NCBI RefSeq assembly: GCF_001514145.1 | Contig: NZ_KQ948657.1 | Location: 430,639 to 494,638 of the forward strand | Length of the DNA stretch: 64,000 nt | Source of the DNA: Streptomyces canus | Lineage (GTDB): Bacteria; Actinomycetota; Actinomycetes; Streptomycetales; Streptomycetaceae | Direction of reading: 5' to 3' | Part shown: positions 18,236 through 26,540 of the stretch, piece by piece | Numbering within the stretch: position 1 is the first letter of the stretch | How the letters are laid out: each line of letters opens with the position of its first letter | The notes under the pieces: model-generated | What the model was told of the DNA's origin: nothing | What the model saw: only the letters and a program-made list of their open reading frames with translations | Databases searched by the model: none | Translations under genes and position numbers: made by a program

Positions 18236-19201
18236 GTGACCATGCCCACCACTGCATCAGCCGCACACCCGCTCACGGACGTGACCGCGTCCGACAGCAC
18301 GCTGCGCCGGTTCCTTCACGGGCTGCCCGGCGTGGACGCGGTCGGCCTGGAGGCGCGCGCCGCCTCGCTCGGTACCCGTTCCATCAAGACGACCGCCAAG
18401 GCGTACGCCATCGACCTCGCCATCTCGATGGTCGACCTGACGACGCTGGAAGGCGCGGACACCCCGGGCAAGGTCCGGGCGCTCGGCGCCAAGGCGGTCC
18501 GCCCCGACCCGACCGACCGGACGACCCCCGCCACGGCCGCGGTCTGCGTCTATCCCGACATGGTGCCCGTGGCGAAGGAAGCCGTGGCCGGCTCCGGCGT
18601 GAAGGTCGCCTCCGTGGCCACCGCGTTCCCGGCCGGCCGCGCCGCCCTCGACGTGAAGCTGGCCGACGTGCGCGACGCCGTGGCCGCGGGCGCCGACGAG
18701 GTCGACATGGTCATCGACCGCGGGGCGTTCCTCTCGGGCAGGTACCTGAAGGTGTACGACGAGATCGTCGCCGTGCGCGAGGTCTGCGGTACGGCCGCCC
18801 GGCTCAAGGTCATCTTCGAGACCGGCGAGCTGTCGACGTACGACAACATCCGCCGCGCGAGCTGGCTCGGCATGCTGGCCGGCGCGGACTTCATCAAGAC
18901 GTCCACCGGCAAGGTCGCGGTGAACGCGACCCCGGCGAACACCCTGCTGATGCTGGAGGCGGTGCGTGACTTCCGTGCGCAGACCGGCATCCAGGTGGGC
19001 GTGAAGCCGGCGGGCGGCATCAGGACGTCCAAGGACGCCATCAAGTTTCTCGTACTGGTCAACGAGACCGCGGGCGAGGACTGGCTGGACAACCACTGGT
19101 TCCGCTTCGGCGCCTCCTCGCTTCTGAACGACCTGCTGATGCAGCGTCAGAAGCTGGCCACCGGCCGCTACTCCGGCCCCGACTACGTGACGGTGGACTG
19201 A
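18236..19201 (+). CDS. deoC: Deoxyribose-phosphate aldolase
   Basis: A 321-residue class I aldolase cleaving 2-deoxyribose-5-phosphate to glyceraldehyde-3-phosphate and acetaldehyde. The TIM-barrel motifs are clear: DEVDMVIDRGAF, Schiff-base Lys in DFIKTSTGK, and the second active-site Lys in GVKPAGGIR. The start is GTG 18236 if transcription begins at the predicted leaderless position; ATG two codons later (18242) is the alternative. The aldehyde dehydrogenase gene follows after 5 bases, so the toxic acetaldehyde product has an obvious consumer. Confidence 0.94.
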   Translation: MTMPTTASAAHPLTDVTASDSTLRRFLHGLPGVDAVGLEARAASLGTRSIKTTAKAYAIDLAISMVDLTTLEGADTPGKVRALGAKAVRPDPTDRTTPATAAVCVYPDMVPVAKEAVAGSGVKVASVATAFPAGRAALDVKLADVRDAVAAGADEVDMVIDRGAFLSGRYLKVYDEIVAVREVCGTAARLKVIFETGELSTYDNIRRASWLGMLAGADFIKTSTGKVAVNATPANTLLMLEAVRDFRAQTGIQVGVKPAGGIRTSKDAIKFLVLVNETAGEDWLDNHWFRFGASSLLNDLLMQRQKLATGRYSGPDYVTVD

Positions 19202-19206
19202 TCACC

Positions 19207-20643
19207 ATGGCATCGGCATTCGATTACGCACCCGCACCAGAGTCCCGCTCGGTCGTCGACATCGCCCCCTCGTACGGGCTGTTCATCGACGGCGAGTTCG
19301 TGGAGGCGGCCGACGGCAAGGTCTTCAAGACCGTCTCGCCGTCCACCGAGGAGGTCCTCTCCGAGGTCGCCCAGGCCGGCTCCGAGGACGTGGACCGCGC
19401 GGTGAAGGCCGCCCGCAAGGCCTTCGAGAAGTGGTCGGCGCTGCCCGGCTCGGAGCGCGCCAAGTACCTGTTCCGCATCGCCCGGATCATCCAGGAGCGC
19501 AGCCGCGAGCTCGCCGTCCTGGAGACCCTGGACAACGGCAAGCCCATCAAGGAGACCCGCGACGCCGACCTCCCCCTGGTCGCCGCGCACTTCTTCTACT
19601 ACGCGGGCTGGGCCGACAAGCTGGAGCACGCCGGGTTCGGCGCTTCCCCGAAGCCCCTCGGCGTGGCCGGCCAGGTCATCCCCTGGAACTTCCCGCTCCT
19701 GATGCTGGCGTGGAAGATCGCCCCGGCACTGGCGACCGGCAACACCGTCGTCCTGAAGCCTGCGGAGACCACCCCCCTGTCGGCGCTGTTCTTCGCGGAC
19801 GTCTGCCGCCAGGCCGGCCTGCCCAGGGGTGTCGTCAACATCCTTCCGGGCTACGGCGACACGGGCGCCGCGCTCGTCGCGCACCCGGACGTCAACAAGG
19901 TGGCCTTCACCGGCTCCACCGCCGTGGGCAAGGAGATCGCGCGGACCGTCGCCGGCACCCGCAAGAAGGTCACGCTCGAACTGGGCGGCAAGGGCGCCAA
20001 CATCGTCTTCGACGACGCCCCGATCGACCAGGCGGTGGAGGGGATCGTCAACGGCATCTTCTTCAACCAGGGCCAGGTCTGCTGCGCGGGCTCCCGTCTC
20101 CTCGTCCAGGAGTCGATCCAGGACGAGCTGCTGGACTCCCTCAAGCGCCGCCTGTCCACCCTCCGCCTCGGCGACCCGCTCGACAAGAACACCGACATCG
20201 GCGCGATCAACTCCGCGGAGCAGCTCTCGCGGATCACCTCGCTCGTCGAGAAGGGCGCGGCCGAGGGCGCCGAGCCCTGGTCCCCGGAGTGCGAACTCCC
20301 CTCCTCCGGCTACTGGTTCGCCCCGACGCTCTTCACGAACGTCACCCAGGCGCACACCATCGCCCGCGACGAGATCTTCGGCCCGGTGCTGTCGGTCCTC
20401 ACCTTCCGCACCCCGGACGAGGCCGTCGCCAAGGCCAACAACACCCAGTACGGCCTGTCGGCGGGCATCTGGACGGAGAAGGGTTCGCGGATCCTGGCGG
20501 TGGCGAACAAGCTCCGGGCCGGGGTCGTCTGGTCCAACACGTTCAACAAGTTCGACCCGACGTCGCCGTTCGGCGGCTACAAGGAGTCGGGCTTCGGCCG
20601 CGAGGGCGGTCGCCACGGCCTGGAGGCGTACCTCGATGTCTGA
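19207..20643 (+). CDS. Aldehyde dehydrogenase
   Basis: A full-length 478-residue NAD(P)-dependent aldehyde dehydrogenase with cofactor motif VIPWNFPLLM, FTGSTAVGKEIA, catalytic Glu in LELGGKGANIVF and catalytic Cys in GQVCCAGSR. Its position 5 bases after deoC suggests oxidation of acetaldehyde from deoxyribose, although the motifs do not fix the substrate. Its last 8 bases overlap the next gene, which encodes a shortened paralogue. Confidence 0.93.
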   Translation: MASAFDYAPAPESRSVVDIAPSYGLFIDGEFVEAADGKVFKTVSPSTEEVLSEVAQAGSEDVDRAVKAARKAFEKWSALPGSERAKYLFRIARIIQERSRELAVLETLDNGKPIKETRDADLPLVAAHFFYYAGWADKLEHAGFGASPKPLGVAGQVIPWNFPLLMLAWKIAPALATGNTVVLKPAETTPLSALFFADVCRQAGLPRGVVNILPGYGDTGAALVAHPDVNKVAFTGSTAVGKEIARTVAGTRKKVTLELGGKGANIVFDDAPIDQAVEGIVNGIFFNQGQVCCAGSRLLVQESIQDELLDSLKRRLSTLRLGDPLDKNTDIGAINSAEQLSRITSLVEKGAAEGAEPWSPECELPSSGYWFAPTLFTNVTQAHTIARDEIFGPVLSVLTFRTPDEAVAKANNTQYGLSAGIWTEKGSRILAVANKLRAGVVWSNTFNKFDPTSPFGGYKESGFGREGGRHGLEAYLDV

Positions 20644-21523
20644 CCGACTCAGTGTCCTCAAGACCTACAAGCTGTACGTCGGGGGCAAGTTCCCCCGCTC
20701 CGAAAGCGGCCGGGTGTACGAAGTGACCGACTCCAAGGGCAAGTGGCTGGCGAACGCGCCGCAGTCCTCCCGCAAGGACGCCCGTGACGCGGTCGTGGCC
20801 GCGCGCAAGGCGTTCGGCGGCTGGTCCGGTGCGACGGCGTACAACCGCGGCCAGGTCCTCTACCGCGTCGCGGAGATGCTGGAGGGCCGCAAGGCGCAGT
20901 TCGTCCACGAGGTGGCCGACGCCGAGGGCCTGTCGAAGTCCAGGGCGGCCGAGCAGGTCGAGGCGACGATCGACCGCTGGGTCTGGTACGCGGGCTGGAC
21001 CGACAAGATCGCCCAGGTGGTGGGCGGCGGCAACCCGGTGGCGGGCCCGTACTTCAACCTGTCCTCCCCCGAGCCGACGGGTGTGGTGGCCGTCCTGGCC
21101 CCGCAGGAGTCGTCGTTCCTGGGCCTGGTCTCGGTGCTGGCCCCGGTGATCGCCACGGGCAACACGGCGATCGTGGTGGCGAGCGAGAGGTCCCCGCTCC
21201 CGGCGCTGTCCCTGGGCGAGGTCCTGGCCACCTCCGACGTCCCCGGAGGCGTGGTCAACGTCCTCTCGGGCCGCACCGCGGAGATCGCGACCCCCCTGGC
21301 GTCCCACCAGGACGTCAACGCGATCGACCTGGCGGGCGCGGACGATGTCCTCGCGAAGGAGCTGGAGATCGCGGCCGCGGACAACCTGAAGCGAGTCCTG
21401 CGTCCACAGCCTGTGGACAACTGGACGGCGACTCCGGGCATCGACCGCCTGACGGCGTTCCTGGAGACGAAGACGGTCTGGCACCCGACGGGTTCGCTGG
21501 GGGCGTCGGGCTCCTCGTACTGA
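20636..21523 (+). CDS. Short aldehyde dehydrogenase-like protein lacking the catalytic half
   Basis: A 295-residue protein aligned with the N-terminal cofactor domain of the preceding enzyme (KLYVGGKFPRSESGRVYEV, then VVAARKAFGGWSG and YNRGQVLYRVAEMLEGR). The PWNFP loop is replaced by PQESSF, and the sequence ends soon after the ELGGK position, so the catalytic Cys is absent. The reading frame is clean and ATG 20636 overlaps the upstream stop region, implying translational coupling. It is more likely a structural or regulatory partner of the active enzyme than a recent pseudogene. Such pairs are, I believe, conserved in Streptomyces. Confidence 0.82.
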   Translation: MSDRLSVLKTYKLYVGGKFPRSESGRVYEVTDSKGKWLANAPQSSRKDARDAVVAARKAFGGWSGATAYNRGQVLYRVAEMLEGRKAQFVHEVADAEGLSKSRAAEQVEATIDRWVWYAGWTDKIAQVVGGGNPVAGPYFNLSSPEPTGVVAVLAPQESSFLGLVSVLAPVIATGNTAIVVASERSPLPALSLGEVLATSDVPGGVVNVLSGRTAEIATPLASHQDVNAIDLAGADDVLAKELEIAAADNLKRVLRPQPVDNWTATPGIDRLTAFLETKTVWHPTGSLGASGSSY

Positions 21524-21541
21524 CAACGGGCCGCGACACCG

Positions 21542-21582
21542 GAGAGCCGCGCCTCCCCTCCGTACGGGGAGACGCGGCTCTC
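21542..21582. terminator. Terminator after the deoC operon
   Basis: Arms 21542-21558 and 21566-21582 pair over 17 bp with one mismatch. It ends the deoC/aldehyde dehydrogenase operon and faces the convergent small secreted protein gene. Confidence 0.85.
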
Positions 21583-21599
21583 CTGCCGTCGTACCGGAG

Positions 21600-21989
21600 T
21601 CAGCTGTTCGGCAACCCCACCACCTGTCCCACCACCGGCATGCTCCCGATCGACTGCGCCTGCGCGACGGGCCCCAGCAGCGCCCGCGAAGCAACCGGCT
21701 GGGAGTCGCCGATCGCCACCCCGTTGTCCAACGGGTCCACCCCCGTCCCCGCCAGCGGGTTCGGCTTGAAACCGGCGACCGGGCCGGTGACGTAGCCGAC
21801 CGAGCCGGTGAGCGACTGCACCCCGGCCTGCGGGTCGATGTTGCCCAGCGAGGTCGGCCGGGCGCCCACCATTCCGACGATCGGCTCGGTGTCCGCGGCG
21901 GCCACCCCGGCGCCTGCGCCGAGTGCGACACCCGCGGTGGCGAGGGCGGTGAGTGTGCGCCGGGCTGTCGGGTTCGCGTGTCGTGCCAT
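21600..21989 (-). CDS. Small secreted Ala/Gly/Pro-rich protein
   Basis: A 129-residue protein with a Sec signal (RRTLTALATAGVALGAGAGVAAA) and a mature part of about 95 residues rich in Gly, Val, Pro and Ala, without Cys. It shows short repeats of a VG-x-VG type (IVGMVGA, PVVGQVVGLP). I recognise no domain. Composition and length resemble the other small secreted protein in this window (28214-28573). AAGGTGG precedes the ATG at 21989. Confidence 0.7.
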   Translation of the reverse strand: MARHANPTARRTLTALATAGVALGAGAGVAAADTEPIVGMVGARPTSLGNIDPQAGVQSLTGSVGYVTGPVAGFKPNPLAGTGVDPLDNGVAIGDSQPVASRALLGPVAQAQSIGSMPVVGQVVGLPNS

Positions 21990-22119
21990 GTGTTTCTGCC
22001 ACCTTTTCCGTGCACTGGGTAAGCGTGTCGACACGAAGGGTAGTTGAGGTGTGACGCGCGCTTCAAAGCCAACCCGCGGGGTCGATGAACGGCAGGTGAA
22101 TGCCCCACACTGGTGTCCC

Positions 22120-22755
22120 GTGAGTTCCCAACCGCCCATACCGACGCGAGTCGTGCTGCTCTGCGGCCCTTCCGGCTCCGGCAAGTCCCTTCTCTCGGCC
22201 CGGTCCGGTCTTCCGGTTCTCCGGCTCGACGACTTCTACAAGGAGGGCGACGACCCGACGCTGCCGCTGGTGGCGGGGAGCTCCGACATCGACTGGGACC
22301 ACCCCGGGTCCTGGGACGCGGACACCGCGGTGGCGGCGATCGTCGAACTGTGCCGCACGGGCCGTACGAAGATCCCGGTCTACGACATCTCGCTGAGCGC
22401 CCGCACCGGCGACGAGGCGGTCGACATGGGCCGGACCCCGCTGTTCATCGCGGAGGGCATCTTCGCCGCCGAGATCGTCACCCGCTGCCGGGAGCTCGGG
22501 GTGCTGGCCGACGCGCTGTGCCTGAGCCGGGGTCCGGTGCGCACGTTCCGCCGCCGTTTCCTGCGGGATCTGCGCGAGGGCCGCAAGTCGGTGCCGTTCC
22601 TGCTGCGCCGCGGCTGGCGGCTGATGCGCCTGGAGCGCTCGATCGTCGCCCGTCAGACCGCGCTCGGCGCCCACCCCTGCGACAAGGACGAGGCCCTGAG
22701 CCGCCTGTCCGCCGCGGCAGCGGGACACCGGCAGGCGGCGACTCCGGCCGCCTGA
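22120..22755 (+). CDS. Uridine kinase-like P-loop protein
   Basis: A 211-residue P-loop kinase: Walker A GPSGSGKS, LRLDDFYKEGDDP, then DWDHPGSWD and the base-side segment VYDISLSA, which match uridine/cytidine kinases. It would phosphorylate pyrimidine nucleosides, completing salvage beside the degradation genes. The GTG at 22120 is chosen because the first beta strand follows closely; GTG 22051 would add 23 residues without family similarity. No regulon palindrome is seen upstream, so it may be regulated separately. Confidence 0.78.
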   Translation: MSSQPPIPTRVVLLCGPSGSGKSLLSARSGLPVLRLDDFYKEGDDPTLPLVAGSSDIDWDHPGSWDADTAVAAIVELCRTGRTKIPVYDISLSARTGDEAVDMGRTPLFIAEGIFAAEIVTRCRELGVLADALCLSRGPVRTFRRRFLRDLREGRKSVPFLLRRGWRLMRLERSIVARQTALGAHPCDKDEALSRLSAAAAGHRQAATPAA

Positions 22756-22828
22756 GCGGCCCGGCCGAACGACTTCGGCGCCTTCTCCGTCGTAGGACCG
22801 GAAAACGGTCACCTCGGGAAGGAAGCGG

Positions 22829-23164
22829 ATGACGACAGCACGGCTGGTCATGGCGGTGGCGATGCTGACGGTGGTCCTCGGATGCTCGTCCGGCGGCTCG
22901 TCCGGCGGCGAAGCCGCGGCCTCCTGCGCGGGGGTGGTGACGCACGAGAACCGTGACTATCTGCCCACCCAGGACGAGGACTTCACCGTCGGCGAGCGCC
23001 TGGGCACCGCCCGCATCCCGGGGTGCGACGACACCCCGAACGACCCCGACGTCGCCATCCCCGAAGTCACGACCAACGCGTACCTCGTCGAGGGCAGGGA
23101 CCCCGCCGAGGCCATCGCCGTCGGTGACTCGCCCGCCTCGGCGAGGCTCGTGGAGATCCGCTGA
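22829..23164 (+). CDS. Small lipoprotein of unknown function
   Basis: A 111-residue protein with a lipoprotein signal (LVMAVAMLTVVLGC, cleavage before Cys19), a Ser/Gly linker, and a short domain with two further Cys (SCAGVVTHENRDYL and IPGCDDTP) that could pair. I recognise it only as a Streptomyces-type small lipoprotein. GGAAGGAAGCGG precedes the ATG. Confidence 0.72.
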   Translation: MTTARLVMAVAMLTVVLGCSSGGSSGGEAAASCAGVVTHENRDYLPTQDEDFTVGERLGTARIPGCDDTPNDPDVAIPEVTTNAYLVEGRDPAEAIAVGDSPASARLVEIR

Positions 23165-23173
23165 GCACACACC

Positions 23174-23216
23174 GAAGCGGGACTGGACGGACCCCCCGGC
23201 CCTCCAGTCCCGCTTC
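23174..23216. terminator. Terminator after the lipoprotein gene
   Basis: Arms 23174-23187 and 23203-23216 form a perfect 14-bp stem with a 15-base C-rich loop, followed by TTGG. It lies between the lipoprotein gene and convergent sigQ. Confidence 0.8.
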
Positions 23217-23321
23217 TTGGTGCTTCCCCGCGGTCCCCGTGGGTCCCCCGTGACCCCCGTTGATCCCCCCGGGTACCGGCCCCCCAGCCGGTACCCCTAT
23301 CCCCCGTTCCTCCCCCAACCC

Positions 23322-24059
23322 TCAGGCGACGAGCTCCCCGAAGGCGTTCTCCTCGTCACGGCCGAAGCTGAGGACCTCGTCCTCGCGCAGCCGGCGGAGC
23401 GACCGCCAGATGCTGGACTTCACCGTGCCGACACTGATGTCGAGGATCTCCGCGATCTCCGGGTCGGTGCGGCCCTCGTAGTAACGGAGGACCAGCATCG
23501 TCCGCTGGAGTTCGGGGAGCCGGGCCAGCGCCTGCCACAGGACCGCGCGCAGCTCCGTGCCGCGCATCGCGTCCGTGTCGCCGGGCGTCTCCGGCAGTTC
23601 CTCGGTCGGGTATTCGTTCAGCTTGCGGCGGCGCCACGCGCTGATGTGCAGGTTCGTCATGGTGCGGCGGAGGTAGCCCCCGACCGCGGCCTTGTCGCTG
23701 ATCCGGTCCCAGGCCTTGTACGTCGAGAACAGCGCGCTCTGCAGCAGGTCCTCGGCCTCGAAGCGGTCCCCGGTCAGGTGGTACGCGGTGGCGTACAGGG
23801 AGGCGCGGCGCTCCTGGACGTAGGCGGTGAACTCCGCCTCCGACAGCGAACGACGCTCCCCCGTGTCCTCCCTGTACGACGATCCCCCGTGCGATTCCCC
23901 CGTGAAGGTGTCAACCACCGACATGTACGCGGTGTGCTGACGCCCGGTGCCGCGAGCGCACCCCCGCCCGCTCACGGCACCGGACTTCTCGGAACCCCGG
24001 GTCACGTCGTGCAGCCGCGTGACCACTGCGCTGGTGCTGATGCTGTGCAGCGTGTTCAT
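23322..24059 (-). CDS. sigQ: ECF sigma factor SigQ
   Basis: A 245-residue sigma-70 of the ECF/SigE type. Region 2 (YATAYHLTGDRFEAEDLLQ) and region 4 (LPELQRTMLVLRYYEGRTDPEI...DISVGTVKSSIWRSL) are complete, with an N-terminal extension of about 80 residues. Sequence and position match S. coelicolor SigQ, which is divergent from afsQ1 and lies in the AfsQ1 regulon controlling antibiotics and development under nitrogen-related conditions. The start MNTLHS at 24059 follows GGGGGGCGCGAG. A perfect AfsQ1 box lies in the divergent promoter region. Confidence 0.92.
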   Translation of the reverse strand: MNTLHSISTSAVVTRLHDVTRGSEKSGAVSGRGCARGTGRQHTAYMSVVDTFTGESHGGSSYREDTGERRSLSEAEFTAYVQERRASLYATAYHLTGDRFEAEDLLQSALFSTYKAWDRISDKAAVGGYLRRTMTNLHISAWRRRKLNEYPTEELPETPGDTDAMRGTELRAVLWQALARLPELQRTMLVLRYYEGRTDPEIAEILDISVGTVKSSIWRSLRRLREDEVLSFGRDEENAFGELVA

Positions 24060-24166
24060 CTCGCGCCCCCCGTCGTGGACTTCCGGTGTTCGGTCTGCTC
24101 GGGCGGTGCTGCCTTGCCCGTGCCAAAAAGATTGCCCTCGCACCTTCATGACCGTGTCCGCCGACT

Positions 24167-24182
24167 GTCACAGACCTGTCAC
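24167..24182. promoter_or_regulatory. AfsQ1 box upstream of sigQ
   Basis: GTCAC-agacct-GTCAC matches the AfsQ1 consensus GTnAC-n6-GTnAC exactly. It lies in the 229-base region between sigQ and afsQ1, where S. coelicolor AfsQ1 is known to bind and activate sigQ. Confidence 0.85.
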
Positions 24183-24276
24183 AGGGGCCCGTCTCAGGAA
24201 TTGCACAGCGGACCCACGGACGGGTGCCGTAAGGACTGCCTGTCCCCACAGGTCGAACCGCACCCCCTCCATGGGC

Positions 24277-24282
24277 CAGAAT
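24277..24282 (+). promoter_or_regulatory. Candidate -10 of leaderless afsQ1
   Basis: CAGAAT lies 6 bases before the afsQ1 GTG and no ribosome binding site is present, so a leaderless transcript is likely. The -35 is not clear. Confidence 0.45.
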
Positions 24283-24288
24283 GAGCCC

Positions 24289-24966
24289 GTGCCTTCCCTG
24301 TTGCTGATCGAGGACGACGACGCCATCCGTACGGCCCTGGAGCTGAGCCTCACGCGCCAGGGCCACCGGGTTGCCACCGCTGCCACCGGCGAGGACGGCC
24401 TGAAGCTGCTGCGTGAGCAGCGGCCGGACCTGATCGTGCTGGATGTCATGCTGCCCGGCATCGACGGGTTCGAGGTGTGCCGGCGCATCCGGCGCACGGA
24501 CCAGCTGCCGATCATTCTGCTCACCGCGCGCAACGACGACATCGACATCGTCGTCGGACTGGAGTCCGGCGCCGACGACTATGTCGTCAAGCCGATCCAG
24601 GGGCGGGTGCTGGACGCCCGGATCCGGGCCGTGCTGCGACGCGGGGAACGCGAGTCGACCGACGCGGCGAGCTTCGGCTCCCTGGTCATCGACCGCGCGG
24701 CCATGACCGTGACGAAGAACGGCGAGGACCTCCAGCTCACGCCCACCGAGCTCAGGCTGCTCCTGGAGCTGAGCCGGCGGCCCGGCCAGGCCCTGTCGCG
24801 GCAGCAGTTGCTGCGGCTGGTCTGGGAGCACGACTACCTCGGTGACTCGCGCCTGGTGGACGCCTGTGTGCAGCGGCTGCGCGCCAAGGTCGAGGACGTG
24901 CCGTCGTCCCCGACGCTGATCCGTACCGTGCGGGGCGTGGGTTACCGGCTGGACACGCCTCAGTGA
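24289..24966 (+). CDS. afsQ1: Response regulator AfsQ1
   Basis: A 225-residue OmpR/PhoB-type regulator, nearly identical to S. coelicolor AfsQ1 as I remember it. The receiver has acidic pocket EDDD (residues 8-11), phosphorylation site Asp52 (LIVLDVMLPG) and the conserved Lys of YVVKP. The C-terminal winged helix ends RTVRGVGYRL. It binds GTnAC repeats and controls sigQ and antibiotic pathway regulators. Start GTG 24289 agrees with homologue length. The kinase gene overlaps its stop by 4 bases. Confidence 0.96.
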   Translation: MPSLLLIEDDDAIRTALELSLTRQGHRVATAATGEDGLKLLREQRPDLIVLDVMLPGIDGFEVCRRIRRTDQLPIILLTARNDDIDIVVGLESGADDYVVKPIQGRVLDARIRAVLRRGERESTDAASFGSLVIDRAAMTVTKNGEDLQLTPTELRLLLELSRRPGQALSRQQLLRLVWEHDYLGDSRLVDACVQRLRAKVEDVPSSPTLIRTVRGVGYRLDTPQ

Positions 24967-26540
24967 CCGAAGCGCAAGGGGGGTTCCGCGGCTGGTTCGC
25001 GGCGCGCAAGGGGGTGTGGTCACGGCTGCGTTTCACCAGTCTGCGCCTGCGGCTCGTGGTCGTCTTCGGCCTGGTGGCGCTGACCGCCGCCGTGTCCGTG
25101 TCCGGGATCGCCTACTGGCTCAACCGCGAGGCGGTGCTCACCCGCGCCCAGGACGCGGTGCTGCGTGACTTCCAGCAGGAGATGCAGAACCGCGCGGGCG
25201 CCCTGCCGGAGGACCCCACGCAGGACGAACTCCAGCAGGCGGCGGGGCAGATGGCGGGCAGCAGCCAGCGCTTCAGCGTGCTGCTCGTCGCCGACGACGC
25301 CAACGGCAGGACGGTGTACGGCAATTCGGGCGCCCTGGACGGCTTCACGCTCCAGGACGTGCCCGTGTCGCTGCGCGAGGCGGTGAACGAGAAGCAGCAG
25401 GTCGACTCCGCCAACAAGTACGCCTATCACCTGTACTGGCAGCGGACCGTCGACCACGACACCCCGTATCTGGTCGCCGGCACGAGGGTGATCGGCGGCG
25501 GCCCTACCGGTTACATGCTCAAGTCCCTCGAGCCGGAGGCCAAGGACCTCAACTCCCTCGCCTGGTCGCTGGGGATCGCCACCGGGCTGGCCCTGATCGG
25601 CTCCGCGCTGCTCGCGCAGGCCGCCTCGACGACCGTACTGAAGCCGGTGCACCGGCTCGGGGTCGCCGCGCGCCGACTCGGCGAGGGCAAGCTGGACACC
25701 CGGCTCAGCGTGTCGGGCACCGACGAACTCGCCGACCTCTCGAGGACGTTCAACCACGCGGCGGAGGCCCTGGAGAAACGGGTCGACGACATGGCCGCCC
25801 GCGACGACGCCTCACGGCGCTTCGTGGCGGACATGAGCCATGAACTCCGTACGCCGCTCACCGCGATCACCGCCGTCACGGAGATCCTGGAGGAGGAGCT
25901 GGAGGCGGGGACCGGCTCGGTGGACCCGATGATCGAGCCGGCCGTGCGGCTGGTGGTCAGTGAGACGCGCAGGCTCAACGACCTGGTGGAGAACCTCATG
26001 GAGGTCACCCGCTTCGACGCGGGTACGGCCCGGCTGGTCCTCGACGACGTCGACGTGGCCGACCAGATCACCGCGTGCATCGACGCGCGCGCGTGGCTGG
26101 ACGCGGTGGAGCTGGACGCCGAGCGCGGCATCCACGCCCGCCTCGACCCCCGCCGCCTCGACGTGATCCTGGCCAACCTGATCGGCAATGCCCTCAAGCA
26201 CGGCGGCTCCCCGGTCCGGGTGGCCGTGCGGGCGGCGGCCGACGAGGTGGTCATCGGGGTCCGCGACCACGGCCCCGGCATCCCCGAGGACGTCCTCCCG
26301 CACGTCTTCGACCGCTTCTACAAGGCCAGCGCCTCCCGCCCCCGCTCCGAGGGCAGCGGCCTCGGCCTGTCCATCGCCCGGGAGAACGCCCACATCCACG
26401 GCGGTGAGATCACCGCGGCGAACTCCCCCGACGGAGGCGCCGTCTTCACCCTGCGGCTTCCCCGGGACGTCTCGGCGCTGGCCGAGGAGCCCCTGGAGGC
26501 CAAGAAGGACGACTGCGCGTCGAAGAAGGGGGACGCCTGA
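24963..26540 (+). CDS. afsQ2: Sensor histidine kinase AfsQ2
   Basis: A 525-residue membrane kinase: first TM about 29-50, an extracytoplasmic sensor to about 196, second TM about 197-217, HAMP, phospho-acceptor His in SHELRTPLTAI, and ATP-binding motifs NLIGNALKHG, DHGPGIP and GSGLGLSI. It phosphorylates AfsQ1. The C-terminal tail (EAKKDDCASKKGDA) is charged. GTG start within the overlapping GTGA of afsQ1, so translation is coupled. The lipoprotein gene follows with a 1-base overlap. Confidence 0.95.
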   Translation: MTEAQGGFRGWFAARKGVWSRLRFTSLRLRLVVVFGLVALTAAVSVSGIAYWLNREAVLTRAQDAVLRDFQQEMQNRAGALPEDPTQDELQQAAGQMAGSSQRFSVLLVADDANGRTVYGNSGALDGFTLQDVPVSLREAVNEKQQVDSANKYAYHLYWQRTVDHDTPYLVAGTRVIGGGPTGYMLKSLEPEAKDLNSLAWSLGIATGLALIGSALLAQAASTTVLKPVHRLGVAARRLGEGKLDTRLSVSGTDELADLSRTFNHAAEALEKRVDDMAARDDASRRFVADMSHELRTPLTAITAVTEILEEELEAGTGSVDPMIEPAVRLVVSETRRLNDLVENLMEVTRFDAGTARLVLDDVDVADQITACIDARAWLDAVELDAERGIHARLDPRRLDVILANLIGNALKHGGSPVRVAVRAAADEVVIGVRDHGPGIPEDVLPHVFDRFYKASASRPRSEGSGLGLSIARENAHIHGGEITAANSPDGGAVFTLRLPRDVSALAEEPLEAKKDDCASKKGDA

